Shown piece by piece: positions 9,840 through 18,837 of a stretch of 64,000 nucleotides of DNA. Location: assembly GCF_034670005.1 (NCBI RefSeq), contig NZ_JAXMOH010000004.1, forward strand, positions 124,001 to 188,000, written 5' to 3'. The notes below the pieces were generated by a model. The model was not told where the DNA came from, searched no databases, and worked only from the letters and a program-made list of their open reading frames with translations. The first letter of the stretch is position 1. The number at the start of each line of letters is the position of its first letter. Made by a program: the position numbers and the translations under genes. Origin of the DNA: Thalassobius sp034670005 (GTDB lineage Bacteria > Pseudomonadota > Alphaproteobacteria > Rhodobacterales > Rhodobacteraceae).

Positions 9840-10735
9840 GCGCCATTCCCCGGCGTCTTGTCCTTGGCCCCATATTGGACAAAGGGCCGTTCATCGTCGG
9901 TCAGGATACTGACCTGACGCGGGTCGTCATCATCATGTAATTCATTGCCGCCCAGAGTGAATTGCCGCAAAACGCCACCGAAGGCGGTCTTGAGGTTGGC
10001 CGGGGTAAAGGTGGTCTCGGTCGGGCCAAAGGCCAGCACGGTCTGTTTGACCAGTACAGTGCGGTCGCAGAATTCGGGTACCGATCCCAGGTTATGGGTC
10101 GAAACCAGCATCACCCGGCCTTCGTCCCGCAAATCGCGCAACAGAGCGATGATCTGATCTTCGGTTTTCACATCGACGCCGGTGAAAGGTTCGTCAAGCA
10201 AGATGACCTGACCGTCCTGTGCCAGAGCGCGGGCCAGAAAGACACGTTTGCGCTGACCGCCGGACAGTTCGCCGATCTGACGATGCCGGTAATCGGTCAT
10301 GTTCACCCGCGCCAGGGCGTTTTCCACCGCATCGCGGTCCTGTTTTGACGGTCGGCGCAGAAACCCCATATGGCCATAGCGGCCCATCATTACCACGTCT
10401 TCGACCAGAACCGGGAAAGCCCAGTCCACTTCTTCGGATTGCGGCACATAGGCGACCAGGTTTTCTTTCAAGGCTTGTTTCACCGTCCGACCCAGTAGGC
10501 GAATATCGCCCTTGGAAACCGGAACGAAACCCATGATCGCCTTGAACAGGGTGGATTTCCCGGCCCCGTTCACACCAACCAAAGCGGTTACCGTGCCGCG
10601 CGGGATCTCGAAACTGGCATTGCGCAGCGCGGTATGACCGTTGCGATAGGTGACCGTCACATCCGACGCGTATATTCCACCGCCCGGACCTGTTTCGGCG
10701 ATTTGGGTTGCAAGCATTTTTGAATCGAAAGCCAT
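9836..10735 (-). CDS. sitB: Manganese/iron ABC transporter ATP-binding protein
   Basis: Cytoplasmic ATPase subunit, 299 residues, driving metal import. Visible are Walker A (VGVNGAGKST), the signature LSGGQRKR, Walker B (QVILLDEPFTGVD) and the H-loop VSTHNLG. The C-terminal 40 residues are acidic (ELHDDDDP) and longer than the core needs. It starts 28 bp after sitA and ends with a four-base overlap with sitC. The Shine-Dalgarno is weak. Confidence 0.9.
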   Translation of the reverse strand: MAFDSKMLATQIAETGPGGGIYASDVTVTYRNGHTALRNASFEIPRGTVTALVGVNGAGKSTLFKAIMGFVPVSKGDIRLLGRTVKQALKENLVAYVPQSEEVDWAFPVLVEDVVMMGRYGHMGFLRRPSKQDRDAVENALARVNMTDYRHRQIGELSGGQRKRVFLARALAQDGQVILLDEPFTGVDVKTEDQIIALLRDLRDEGRVMLVSTHNLGSVPEFCDRTVLVKQTVLAFGPTETTFTPANLKTAFGGVLRQFTLGGNELHDDDDPRQVSILTDDERPFVQYGAKDKTPGNGA

Positions 10736-10763
10736 GGTTCTATATCTTTTCTGTCTTGTAGCC

Positions 10764-11663
10764 TTAATCTGAAGCGCTGGTGAGCCCGGTTACGATGGTC
10801 TGTGATGTTACGCGCAGAAGATCGAGATAGGTCGGCACGGGCCCGTCCGCTCCGGACAGGCTATCGACATAGAGCACACCGCCAAATGTCGATCCTGTTT
10901 CCCGCGCCACCTGTTTGGCCGGGGCCGAACTGACCGTGCTTTCGCAGAACACCGCCGGAACATCATGTGCGCGCACACCGTCGATGACCGACCGAACCTG
11001 TTGTGGCGTGCCGGTCTGATCAGCATTTATCGGCCAGAGATAGAGTTCATTCAGCCCGAAATCGCGTGCCAGATAGCTGAAGGCGCCTTCGCAGGTGACC
11101 AGCCAGCGTTTGTTTTCTGGGATCTGTTGAATTTTGGCCTTTAGAGGACCCAGCGTCGTGCGCAGCCTGTCTTTGTAGTCTTCGGCATTGGCGAGGTAGA
11201 TTTCTGCATTGCCGGGATCGTGTTCGGCAAAGGCGGCGGCGATATTGTCGATATAGACAATCGCGTTTTCCAGACCCATCCAGGCGTGGGGGTTGGGTTT
11301 GCCTTCGTATTCACCTTCGGCGATGGAGATCGGTTCGATCCCGTCGCTGAGTGTGACCGAAGGAACGTTGCGCAGATTGTGTAGGAATTGTTCGAACCAA
11401 AGTTCCAGATTTAACCCATTCCACAGGATCAGGTCGGCATCATGAGCGCGCACGATATCGCGTGGGGTGGGTTCGTATCCGTGAATTTCGGCTCCGGGCT
11501 TGGTGACTGATACCACTTCGGCCGCGTCGCCGGCCACATTTTGCGCCATGTCGGCCAGAACCGTGAAAGTGGTGACCACTTTCATTTTATCCGCCAAGGC
11601 AGGGGCCGTGGTCAGCACAAAGAGCGCAAGCGACGCCGCGAATTTTTGACCTGAATTGTGCAT
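10764..11663 (-). CDS. sitA: Periplasmic Mn/Fe-binding protein of ABC transporter
   Basis: Cluster A-I metal-binding lipoprotein-like/periplasmic protein, 299 residues. A Sec signal (residues 1-24, cut after PALA) carries no lipobox. The ligand set reads His61 (IHGYEPTPRD), His126 (NPHAWMG), Glu192 (TCEGAFSYL) and Asp267 (YVDSLS), the His/His/Glu/Asp combination of Mn/Fe binders such as PsaA and SitA, rather than the three-His plus Asp, His-rich-loop pattern of ZnuA. It is first in the operon, with AAGGA about ten bases upstream. An AT-rich palindromic site 40-60 bp upstream may be a Mur/Fur-type operator. Mn is the likeliest substrate; Fe cannot be excluded. Confidence 0.9.
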   Translation of the reverse strand: MHNSGQKFAASLALFVLTTAPALADKMKVVTTFTVLADMAQNVAGDAAEVVSVTKPGAEIHGYEPTPRDIVRAHDADLILWNGLNLELWFEQFLHNLRNVPSVTLSDGIEPISIAEGEYEGKPNPHAWMGLENAIVYIDNIAAAFAEHDPGNAEIYLANAEDYKDRLRTTLGPLKAKIQQIPENKRWLVTCEGAFSYLARDFGLNELYLWPINADQTGTPQQVRSVIDGVRAHDVPAVFCESTVSSAPAKQVARETGSTFGGVLYVDSLSGADGPVPTYLDLLRVTSQTIVTGLTSASD

Positions 11664-11704
11664 CGACGCTTGTTCCTTTTCCGCTCTGTTGTGATGTTGG
11701 TAAT

Positions 11705-11723
11705 GAAAATGATAATTATTCGC
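11705..11723 (-). promoter_or_regulatory. Candidate Mur/Fur-type operator of sitABCD
   Basis: GAAAATGATAATTATTCGC lies about 42 bp ahead of the sitA start and contains the palindrome ATAATTAT, similar in composition to Fur-family sites. The same 11-mer ATGATAATTAT recurs at 11865. The regulator is inferred, not shown. Confidence 0.4.
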
Positions 11724-11864
11724 AAGAAGAAAGTAGGCCCGAATGGAACCCCAATAGAACAGGTGCCTGTTTATTGACCGGTATTAAACCTGTCCGGGAA
11801 ACGCGCCATGAATTCGTCTGGTCGCAGCCCGCGCGGCGGATGTTGAGGCGTACTCATATAAATC

Positions 11865-11875
11865 ATGATAATTAT
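11865..11875. promoter_or_regulatory. Second ATGATAATTAT copy, upstream of metH
   Basis: An exact 11-bp copy of the core seen in front of sitA, 77 bp before the metH start. It may belong to the divergent sit promoter or link metH to the same metal regulator. Confidence 0.3.
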
Positions 11876-11951
11876 GAATTTGGTTCGAAGTGCCGTTTCC
11901 CATAGAGAGGGGCGGATTGCCCCGGCGACATTTCCCAGTAGGAGACCCCCC

Positions 11952-14900
11952 ATGCTGCCCCGCTCCCCCGTTTTCGATCGCCTGCAAACTGCCGCCAAGG
12001 ACCGGATTCTGATCCTGGACGGGGCGATGGGAACCCAGATTCAGAAGTTGGGATTGGGCGAAGACGATTTCAACGGCCACGGTTCTGGGTGTAGTTGCCA
12101 TATCCATTCGGATCAGCCGCAGAAGGGTAACAATGACCTGCTGAACCTGACCCGTCCCGAAATGATCGAAGAGATTCATTTTCAATACGCGATGGCGGGT
12201 GCGGATATCGCCGAGACCAACACCTTTTCCTCTACGGTCATCGCCCAAGCCGATTATAAACTGGAAGACAAGGTCGATGTACTTAATTTCGAAGGGGCCC
12301 GGCTGGCCCGCGCCGCGATGGACCGGGCCGAATCCGAAGATGGCCGCGCCCGTTTTGTGGCTGGGGCGCTTGGGCCCACCAACAGAACCGCTTCGATCAG
12401 CCCGGACGTGAACAACCCGGGTTATCGCGCTGTTACTTTTGACGATTTACGCCGCGCCTACCTGCAACAGGCGCGCGCATTGATTAAGGGCGGGGCAGAT
12501 ATCCTGCTGATCGAAACCATTTTCGACACGCTGAATGCCAAGGCGGCGATTTTCGCCTGCGAAGAGGTATTCATCGAAAACGGCCAACGGCTACCGGTGA
12601 TGATTTCGGGCACGATCACCGACTTGTCGGGACGCACGCTGTCGGGTCAGACACCGACCGCCTTCTGGCATTCTGTGCGCCATGCCCAGCCGTTGACCGT
12701 CGGGCTGAACTGCGCTTTGGGGGCCAATGCGATGCGGCCGCATCTGGCGGAACTGGCAGGCGTGGCCGATACAATGATCTGTGCCTACCCCAATGCCGGG
12801 CTGCCCAATGAAATGGGCGAATATGACGAAACACCCGAAACGATGGCTGAACAGATCGCCGGATTTGCCCGTGATGGGTTGGTCAATATCGTTGGCGGCT
12901 GTTGCGGGTCGACATATGATCACATCCGCGCGATTGCGACGGCAGTTCAAGGACTTGCACCGCGTAAGTTACCCGAAATATCCCCTCAAATGCGCCTGTC
13001 AGGGCTGGAGCCGTTCACGCTGACCAAGGAAATTCCTTTCGTCAATGTCGGCGAGCGCACCAATGTGACCGGGTCGGCCCGGTTCCGTAAATTGATCACC
13101 AATGGCGATTATGCCGCTGCCTTGGATGTTGCCCGCAGCCAAGTTGAAAACGGTGCCCAGATCATCGACGTGAACATGGATGAGGGGTTGATCGACAGCA
13201 AGCAGGCGATGGTGGAATTCCTCAACTTGATCGCTTCGGAACCTGACATCGCCCGCGTTCCTGTCATGATCGACAGTTCCAAGTGGGAAGTGATCGAGGC
13301 CGGACTGCAATGCGTGCAGGGCAAATCGGTGGTCAATTCGATCTCGATGAAGGAAGGCGAAGAAAGTTTCCTGAAACAGGCGCGGCTGTGCCGGGCCTAT
13401 GGCGCGGCGGTGGTCGTCATGGCTTTCGATGAGGACGGGCAGGCCGATACCGAGGACCGCAAGGTCGAAATCTGTACCCGCGCCTATAAGCTTTTGACCG
13501 AAGAGGTGGGTTTTCCTCCCGAAGACATCATCTTCGACCCCAATGTCTTTGCCGTCGCCACCGGCATTGAGGAGCATAATAATTACGGAGTCGATTTCAT
13601 CGAGGCTACCCGCCGTATCACCAGCAACCTGCCGCATGTGCATGTCTCGGGCGGGGTGTCGAACCTGTCGTTTTCGTTCCGCGGCAACGAACCGGTGCGC
13701 GAAGCGATGCATGCGGTGTTTTTGTATCACGGCATCCAGGCCGGAATGGATATGGGTATCGTCAATGCCGGTCAGTTGGCGGTCTATGATCAGATCGACC
13801 CGGATCTGCGCGACGCCTGCGAAGACGTGGTGCTAAACCGTCGCCCCGACGCCACCGAACGGATGCTGGAGGTCGCCGAGAAATATCGTGGTCAGGGTGG
13901 ATCCAAAGGCGTTGAAAAGGATCTCAGCTGGCGCGAATGGCCGGTGGATAAACGGCTGGAACATGCGCTGGTCAATGGGATCACCGAATATATCGATGCC
14001 GATACCGAAGAGGCCCGGCTTGCCGCCGAGCGCCCGCTGCACGTGATTGAAGGCCCGTTGATGGCTGGCATGAACGTGGTGGGGGATCTGTTCGGTGCGG
14101 GCAAGATGTTCCTGCCGCAAGTGGTGAAATCGGCGCGGGTGATGAAACAGGCAGTGGCGATTTTGCTGCCGTTCATGGAACAGGAAAAGGACGGGACCGC
14201 GCAAAGTGCGGGTAAGGTCCTGATGGCGACGGTCAAGGGCGATGTGCACGATATAGGCAAGAATATCGTCGGCGTCGTATTGGCCTGTAACAATTATGAA
14301 ATCATCGATCTGGGCGTGATGGTTCCGGCGGAAAAAATTCTGGATACAGCACGCGAACAGAAGGTCGATATCATCGGTCTGTCGGGGCTGATCACGCCCT
14401 CCTTGGATGAAATGGTCCATGTCGCAAGCGAAATGGAACGGCTGGGTATGGACCTGCCGCTGCTGATCGGCGGGGCGACCACCTCCAAGATGCATACGGC
14501 GGTGAAAATCCATCCCAATTACGCCAAGAACCAGGCGGTCTATGTCACCGATGCGTCGCGTGCGGTGGGGGTCGTTTCGGCGCTGCTGTCGCCACAGCAA
14601 AAAACCGGTTTCGTCACCGATATTCGCGAAGAATATGCCAAGATCGCGGAAAAATATGCCCGCGCCGAGCTGGCGAAAAAACGTATATCTGTAGCCCAGG
14701 CGCGGGAAAACGCCCTGAAACTGGACTGGGCCGGTTATGACGCGGTCACACCGTCCTTCCTTGGGACACGTAGCTTCGATGGTTGGGATCTGGCCGAATT
14801 GGCCCGCTATATCGACTGGACGCCGTTTTTCCAGAGCTGGGAATTGAAAGGCGTTTATCCGAAGATTCTTCAGGACGAAAAGCAAGGCGAAGCCGCGCGA

Positions 14901-15683
14901 AATCTGTTTGCGGACGCTCAGGACATGCTGCGCCGGATCATAGACGAAAACTGGTTCCACCCGCGCGCTGTCGTGGGATTCTGGCCCGCCAATGCCACAG
15001 GCGACGATATCCGTCTGTTCACCGATGATGGCCGGACCGAAGAGCTGGCGGTGCTGCACACATTACGTCAGCAATCGGCCAAGCGCGCCGGGCGGCCTAA
15101 TGTGGCGCTGTCTGATTTCGTGGCTCCCATTGGCCAGCCCGACTATGTTGGCGGGTTCGTGGTCACCACTGGGGCAGAAGAGGACGCGATTGCAAAGGCG
15201 TTCGAAGGTAAGAACGACGATTACAGCTCTATCATGGTCAAGGCGCTGGCCGACCGTTTCGCCGAAGCCTTTGCTGAACGGATGCACGAATACGTCCGCA
15301 AGGAATTGTGGGCCTATGCCCCGGATGAGGCACTTTCGAATGCCGATCTGATCCACGAAGCCTATGCAGGCATTCGCCCCGCACCAGGCTATCCGGCGCA
15401 GCCGGACCACACGGAAAAATCTACCTTGTTCAAGCTATTGGATGCCGAAGCTTCCACCGGTGTCGCTCTGACCGACAGCTACGCGATGTGGCCCGGTGCG
15501 TCGGTATCAGGGTTTTATATCGCGCATCCGGATGCCTACTATTTCGGTGTCGCCAAGGTCGAACGCGATCAGGTAGAAGACTATGCCGCACGCAAGGGCA
15601 TGAGCATGGCAGCGGCCGAGCGTTGGCTTGGCCCGATCCTGAATTATCGCCCCGGTAATATCAAAGGGGTCGCAGCCGAATAG
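11952..15683 (+). CDS. metH: Cobalamin-dependent methionine synthase
   Basis: Transfers methyl from 5-methyltetrahydrofolate to homocysteine through B12; cytoplasmic. The 1243 residues match the full four-module enzyme. The homocysteine module (residues about 10-330) has the zinc Cys motifs GLNCALGA and GGCCGSTYDH. The pterin module follows (VGERTNVTGSARF onward). The B12 module carries the lower-ligand His766 in DVHDIGKN. The C-terminal AdoMet reactivation domain ends in RPGNIKGVAAE. The ATG at 11952 is chosen because AGGAG precedes it at good distance; the frame is open to 11865 but that stretch is atypical. A GGGGC/GCCCC hairpin sits in the leader. No recognisable cobalamin or SAM riboswitch was found. 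Confidence 0.95.
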   Translation: MLPRSPVFDRLQTAAKDRILILDGAMGTQIQKLGLGEDDFNGHGSGCSCHIHSDQPQKGNNDLLNLTRPEMIEEIHFQYAMAGADIAETNTFSSTVIAQADYKLEDKVDVLNFEGARLARAAMDRAESEDGRARFVAGALGPTNRTASISPDVNNPGYRAVTFDDLRRAYLQQARALIKGGADILLIETIFDTLNAKAAIFACEEVFIENGQRLPVMISGTITDLSGRTLSGQTPTAFWHSVRHAQPLTVGLNCALGANAMRPHLAELAGVADTMICAYPNAGLPNEMGEYDETPETMAEQIAGFARDGLVNIVGGCCGSTYDHIRAIATAVQGLAPRKLPEISPQMRLSGLEPFTLTKEIPFVNVGERTNVTGSARFRKLITNGDYAAALDVARSQVENGAQIIDVNMDEGLIDSKQAMVEFLNLIASEPDIARVPVMIDSSKWEVIEAGLQCVQGKSVVNSISMKEGEESFLKQARLCRAYGAAVVVMAFDEDGQADTEDRKVEICTRAYKLLTEEVGFPPEDIIFDPNVFAVATGIEEHNNYGVDFIEATRRITSNLPHVHVSGGVSNLSFSFRGNEPVREAMHAVFLYHGIQAGMDMGIVNAGQLAVYDQIDPDLRDACEDVVLNRRPDATERMLEVAEKYRGQGGSKGVEKDLSWREWPVDKRLEHALVNGITEYIDADTEEARLAAERPLHVIEGPLMAGMNVVGDLFGAGKMFLPQVVKSARVMKQAVAILLPFMEQEKDGTAQSAGKVLMATVKGDVHDIGKNIVGVVLACNNYEIIDLGVMVPAEKILDTAREQKVDIIGLSGLITPSLDEMVHVASEMERLGMDLPLLIGGATTSKMHTAVKIHPNYAKNQAVYVTDASRAVGVVSALLSPQQKTGFVTDIREEYAKIAEKYARAELAKKRISVAQARENALKLDWAGYDAVTPSFLGTRSFDGWDLAELARYIDWTPFFQSWELKGVYPKILQDEKQGEAARNLFADAQDMLRRIIDENWFHPRAVVGFWPANATGDDIRLFTDDGRTEELAVLHTLRQQSAKRAGRPNVALSDFVAPIGQPDYVGGFVVTTGAEEDAIAKAFEGKNDDYSSIMVKALADRFAEAFAERMHEYVRKELWAYAPDEALSNADLIHEAYAGIRPAPGYPAQPDHTEKSTLFKLLDAEASTGVALTDSYAMWPGASVSGFYIAHPDAYYFGVAKVERDQVEDYAARKGMSMAAAERWLGPILNYRPGNIKGVAAE

Positions 15684-15689
15684 GCATGC

Positions 15690-15707
15690 AGCGGCTCTCG
15701 GGCCGCT
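15690..15707. terminator. Short hairpin between convergent metH and MDR gene
   Basis: AGCGGC-N6-GCCGCT forms a 6-bp stem just after the metH stop. No T-run follows, so terminator activity is doubtful. Confidence 0.3.
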
Positions 15708-15773
15708 CGACGTGCCGGGTTGGCGAGAGGCGGATCGTGACCACGATAGTCAGGTTACCAAATCCCGCCTGCC

Positions 15774-16754
15774 TCAGACGACCACGACGTTGCCGCGTTT
15801 GTGGCCGGTTTCCATGTGGCGATGGGCCTCAATCAGATCCGCCAGAGGGTAGACCCGGTCGAGCACAGGGCAGAGCGTTCCAACGTCCACCATCGTCAGG
15901 AGGTGGTCAAGATGACTGCGCAGCTTCTCCGGTGCTTGCAGCCCGGTCGCGGCAAAAAATGCCCGCCGACCGCTGGTCAGGCGGCTGAGCAACATTGCCC
16001 CAACAAGCCGAAGTGTCAGGACAGGGCAGATGTAGTGTCCCGTATCCGTCAAACGCGCCTTTGCGGCACCAAAGGAACTGACGCCGATTGTGTCGAAGAT
16101 GACGTCATACCGGTCGGGAAGGGCGCGAAAATCCTCGCGGGTATAGTCGATGATCCGCTCGGCACCCAATCCGGCGACGAAGAACGTGTTACGTGTGCTG
16201 CAGGTGGCGGTGACATGGGCCCCGGCAGCCGCAGCAATCTGCACCGCCGCGCTACCAAGGCTGCCCGCGCCGCCCAGGATCACGATGCGCTGCCCAGCTT
16301 TCACCTGTGTAAGTTTGTGCAGGAAATGATACGAGGTCAGCGGGCCGTCGCACATGACCGCAGCTTCTTCATGTGAAAGCGTATGAGGCTTTTTCATAAG
16401 GATGCTGCTTTCGTCGAGACAGATATGGCTGGCATTTGCCCCGAATTTCAGGCCCGCCTCGCCAAAGACGGCGTCACCGACGGCAAACCGGCTGACCCGG
16501 TCCCCAACCGCGATCACTTCGCCCGAAAGTCCGGTTCCCGACAGGTTCTGTCGGGGGCGTCGCAGGCCAAGAAAGAGACGGGCAAAGCGCGGCGTGCCCG
16601 CGCGCATCATGCCGTCGGCACGGGTAACGGCCGAGGCATGTATACGGATCAGGACTTCGGTGGGGCCGGGGGTCGGAATCGGCAGCGTCACAGGGGTGAG
16701 ACGGTCCGGGGCACCATAGCGTTCGATGCTCCATGCGGAGAATGTGGCAGTCAT
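15774..16754 (-). CDS. MDR-family NAD(P)-dependent oxidoreductase (quinone-oxidoreductase-like)
   Basis: Medium-chain dehydrogenase/reductase, 326 residues, probably reducing quinones or enones with NADPH. The N-terminal GroES-like fold (residues 1-130) lacks the zinc-ligand Cys cluster of true alcohol dehydrogenases. The Rossmann domain holds ILGGAGSLGSAAVQ, and the C-terminus HRHMETGHKRGNVVVV is typical of the quinone oxidoreductase/YhdH-like branch. AAGGA precedes the ATG at 16752-16754. It is divergent from the LysR gene at 16854, which probably controls it. The exact substrate is unknown. Confidence 0.8.
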   Translation of the reverse strand: MTATFSAWSIERYGAPDRLTPVTLPIPTPGPTEVLIRIHASAVTRADGMMRAGTPRFARLFLGLRRPRQNLSGTGLSGEVIAVGDRVSRFAVGDAVFGEAGLKFGANASHICLDESSILMKKPHTLSHEEAAVMCDGPLTSYHFLHKLTQVKAGQRIVILGGAGSLGSAAVQIAAAAGAHVTATCSTRNTFFVAGLGAERIIDYTREDFRALPDRYDVIFDTIGVSSFGAAKARLTDTGHYICPVLTLRLVGAMLLSRLTSGRRAFFAATGLQAPEKLRSHLDHLLTMVDVGTLCPVLDRVYPLADLIEAHRHMETGHKRGNVVVV

Positions 16755-16806
16755 GGCTTTGGTCCTTACATGTTGACTGAGGTCGGATCTAATGGATAGA
16801 TTTGAA

Positions 16807-16833
16807 ACCGGATATTGACCAATTCGATCCGGT
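16807..16833. promoter_or_regulatory. Candidate LysR operator, inverted repeat
   Basis: ACCGGAT and ATCCGGT form a perfect 7-bp inverted repeat spaced by 13 bp, in the 99-bp gap between the divergent MDR oxidoreductase and LysR genes. Size and place fit a LysR-type binding site. Confidence 0.5.
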
Positions 16834-16853
16834 GTGGTTCAAAATCGTTCCAC

Positions 16854-17735
16854 ATGGTGGATTGGAAGTCTCTTCCGGCCTTTCTGGCCGTTGCGCGGGT
16901 GGGATCGCTGCGCGGAGCTGCGGAGCAGCTCGTCAGCACCCATGCGACGGTGCGCCGACAGATCGAGGGGCTTGAGGCGCAATTGGGCGTTCAGCTGTTT
17001 CGGCGCGGTGCAGGCGGGTTGCAGCTGACGGCTGCGGGCCGCAGGCTTTTGCCGCAGGCGCTAGAGGCCGAAGCCGCGCTGCGCAAGGGATTCAACGCGG
17101 TGCAGGGGCTCGACCGCGAAGCCGCGGGGCGCATTCACCTTTCCGCTGATCCGATGACCGCGCATTTTCTGCTGGCACCCATTCTTGCCGAGTTCCTGTC
17201 GCTTTATCCGGATATTCATATCGACCTGAACCTCTCCTTCGGTATCGATTCCATCGAAAAGCTCGAAACCGATGTCTCGATCCGCCATGTTCGCGAGGTC
17301 ACCGGGGATGCCGTGGGTCGCAAGCTTTTCCCTTTGTCGCTCGGTGTCTTTGCCGCACGGTCCTATATCGACAGACACCTGCACGATGCCGGACCACGCG
17401 GCGAAGGTCTGACATGGTTGGGATATGGAGAGGTGCCTGAATTGCAGGCCCTGATCGCCGCCTCGCCGTTCCCACGCGCACAAGTCCGTCATGCCATCCC
17501 GGACCCCGAAATGCATCTGCACCTCGCACGGGCCGGGGCGGGGATGACATATTTGGCCGCCTGGGTGCAAAGCGTCTTTCCAGAATTGCAGCGCGTACCG
17601 GGAACCGAGCTTGACCAGAGCCGTTCGACTTGGGTGCTTCTGCACGGTGATCTGCGCCGGGTGCACCGCGTCAGGCTCTTCGTGGATTTCCTTTGCGAGA
17701 GCCTCCTTGAGCGGCGGGCTGATTTCATCGGCTGA
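16854..17735 (+). CDS. LysR-family transcriptional regulator
   Basis: DNA-binding regulator of 293 residues. The N-terminal winged helix (residues 1-60; SLRGAAEQL, then ATVRRQIEGLEAQLG) is followed by a LysR substrate-binding domain starting near residue 90. A TTG at 16815 is in frame, but the ATG at 16854 gives the usual LysR length and N-terminus (MVDWKSLPAFLAV). The Shine-Dalgarno is poor. Being divergent from the MDR oxidoreductase with a palindrome in between suggests it controls that gene and itself. The effector is unknown. Confidence 0.88.
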   Translation: MVDWKSLPAFLAVARVGSLRGAAEQLVSTHATVRRQIEGLEAQLGVQLFRRGAGGLQLTAAGRRLLPQALEAEAALRKGFNAVQGLDREAAGRIHLSADPMTAHFLLAPILAEFLSLYPDIHIDLNLSFGIDSIEKLETDVSIRHVREVTGDAVGRKLFPLSLGVFAARSYIDRHLHDAGPRGEGLTWLGYGEVPELQALIAASPFPRAQVRHAIPDPEMHLHLARAGAGMTYLAAWVQSVFPELQRVPGTELDQSRSTWVLLHGDLRRVHRVRLFVDFLCESLLERRADFIG

Positions 17736-17905
17736 TGCTGCGGCATTGAACCTGCGCGCACTTCCGGTGGTTGGAAAAGATCGTAACACGGCTGAAAATC
17801 AGACAATCGCACCCAATCCGAATACGGCACCTGCGGCATCTTCAAGTGCCGGAATGGTCGAGGAAAGCCTGCACGTTGGCCAATCGCAGCGCTTGGGTAG
17901 GTCGG

Positions 17906-18283
17906 TCAGGCGGCGCGTCCGATCCGTCCGAGATGGGTGACAGAGAAGGATGTTCCGGATTTGGGCCCATACCCCAGCGCCCTGTCTAGGCCGATATGTG
18001 CCACCCAGATGCAGGCGAGGGGCAGGAGCGAGTGAAGCGTCCAGACGCCGACTGCGCCGAGAAGTGCCGGGGCGGCATAGGTATGGGCAAGATTGTAGAG
18101 GCGTGTACCGGTCCGAAGTCCGGACAAGTAGCCGATTATGGCAAGGTCAGGTACCAGAGCAAACAGGACCAGCATAAGCCAGCCATCGGCAAGCATCGAA
18201 TAACCTGCGAGGCCAGCGGCAAAGGCGGCTGCGCCTTCGATACGCAGAAGGGCGAGGATGGAGCGGCTATTGGTCGGTGTCAT
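17906..18283 (-). CDS. DUF4260-family small membrane protein
   Basis: 125 residues with about four hydrophobic segments. The pattern fits DUF4260: an early RIEG, a central DLAIIGYLSG, YNLAHTY, and a C-terminal HIGLDRALGYGPK. Function of the family is unknown. It stands alone, converging with the LysR gene across 170 bp. GGACC lies ahead of the ATG at 18281-18283. Confidence 0.75.
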   Translation of the reverse strand: MTPTNSRSILALLRIEGAAAFAAGLAGYSMLADGWLMLVLFALVPDLAIIGYLSGLRTGTRLYNLAHTYAAPALLGAVGVWTLHSLLPLACIWVAHIGLDRALGYGPKSGTSFSVTHLGRIGRAA

Positions 18284-18837
18284 GGCAGAGGTCCTTTAGC
18301 GTTTGGTATGAAGTGCTGTCTGCCAGTCGGCTGGTGGGAATGTAATTGTGGAATTTTCTATACCGGCTATTCATCTTTATAAGGACATAAGGCTCGGCTG
18401 GGTGCTTTGGTCGTTCTGGGCCGTGGCTGATACTGATCGTTTGTCTGTGGTCGTCTCGAATGACTTAACGACCTTGCAGGGCCGTATGCTGATCGTTTCT
18501 GACGACACCGAGACGGCAGAACAGCCCTAGCGCGGACTTGCGTATTTCGCTCAAGCTGATCTGCGGTTTCGAAACCAAAGCTTGACAGATGCCGGCCAGT
18601 CCCCCATATCGGCAGTGTCGCTGCGCTGCCGCGTGAGCATGCCGTGCCCTCAATCGGGCAAACAGCGTACAAAATTTCCAGTTCCCCATCACGCAGGGTT
18701 CCTGACGCGAAGACCGGATGGCGCGGGAGAAGCCCGCCTGTCCCGAGGTCCCGCGAACCCTCGCAAGCCGTGCAATCACGGCCCAAGCAACACAGCCGTG
18801 TTTGGCGTTAGCCATGCGCGGTGACAAAGGATACGAC
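18284..18837. other. Intergenic gap of about 550 bp before the helicase
   Basis: Several open frames cross this stretch on both strands, but their products are rich in Arg, Ser and Cys, resemble nothing known, and lack good starts. It may hold a long 5' leader for the DEAD-box gene or an unrecognised small RNA. I see no specific element. Confidence 0.5.

Noticed and set aside
11880..11951. Possible SAM, SAH or cobalamin riboswitch before metH
   Set aside because: Only a short GGGGC/GCCCC hairpin is visible. None of the conserved cores I know for these riboswitches was found.
18367..18786. Minus-strand open frame in the gap before the helicase
   Set aside because: Arg/Ser/Cys-rich product without family features or ribosome site; typical of a non-coding or antisense frame.
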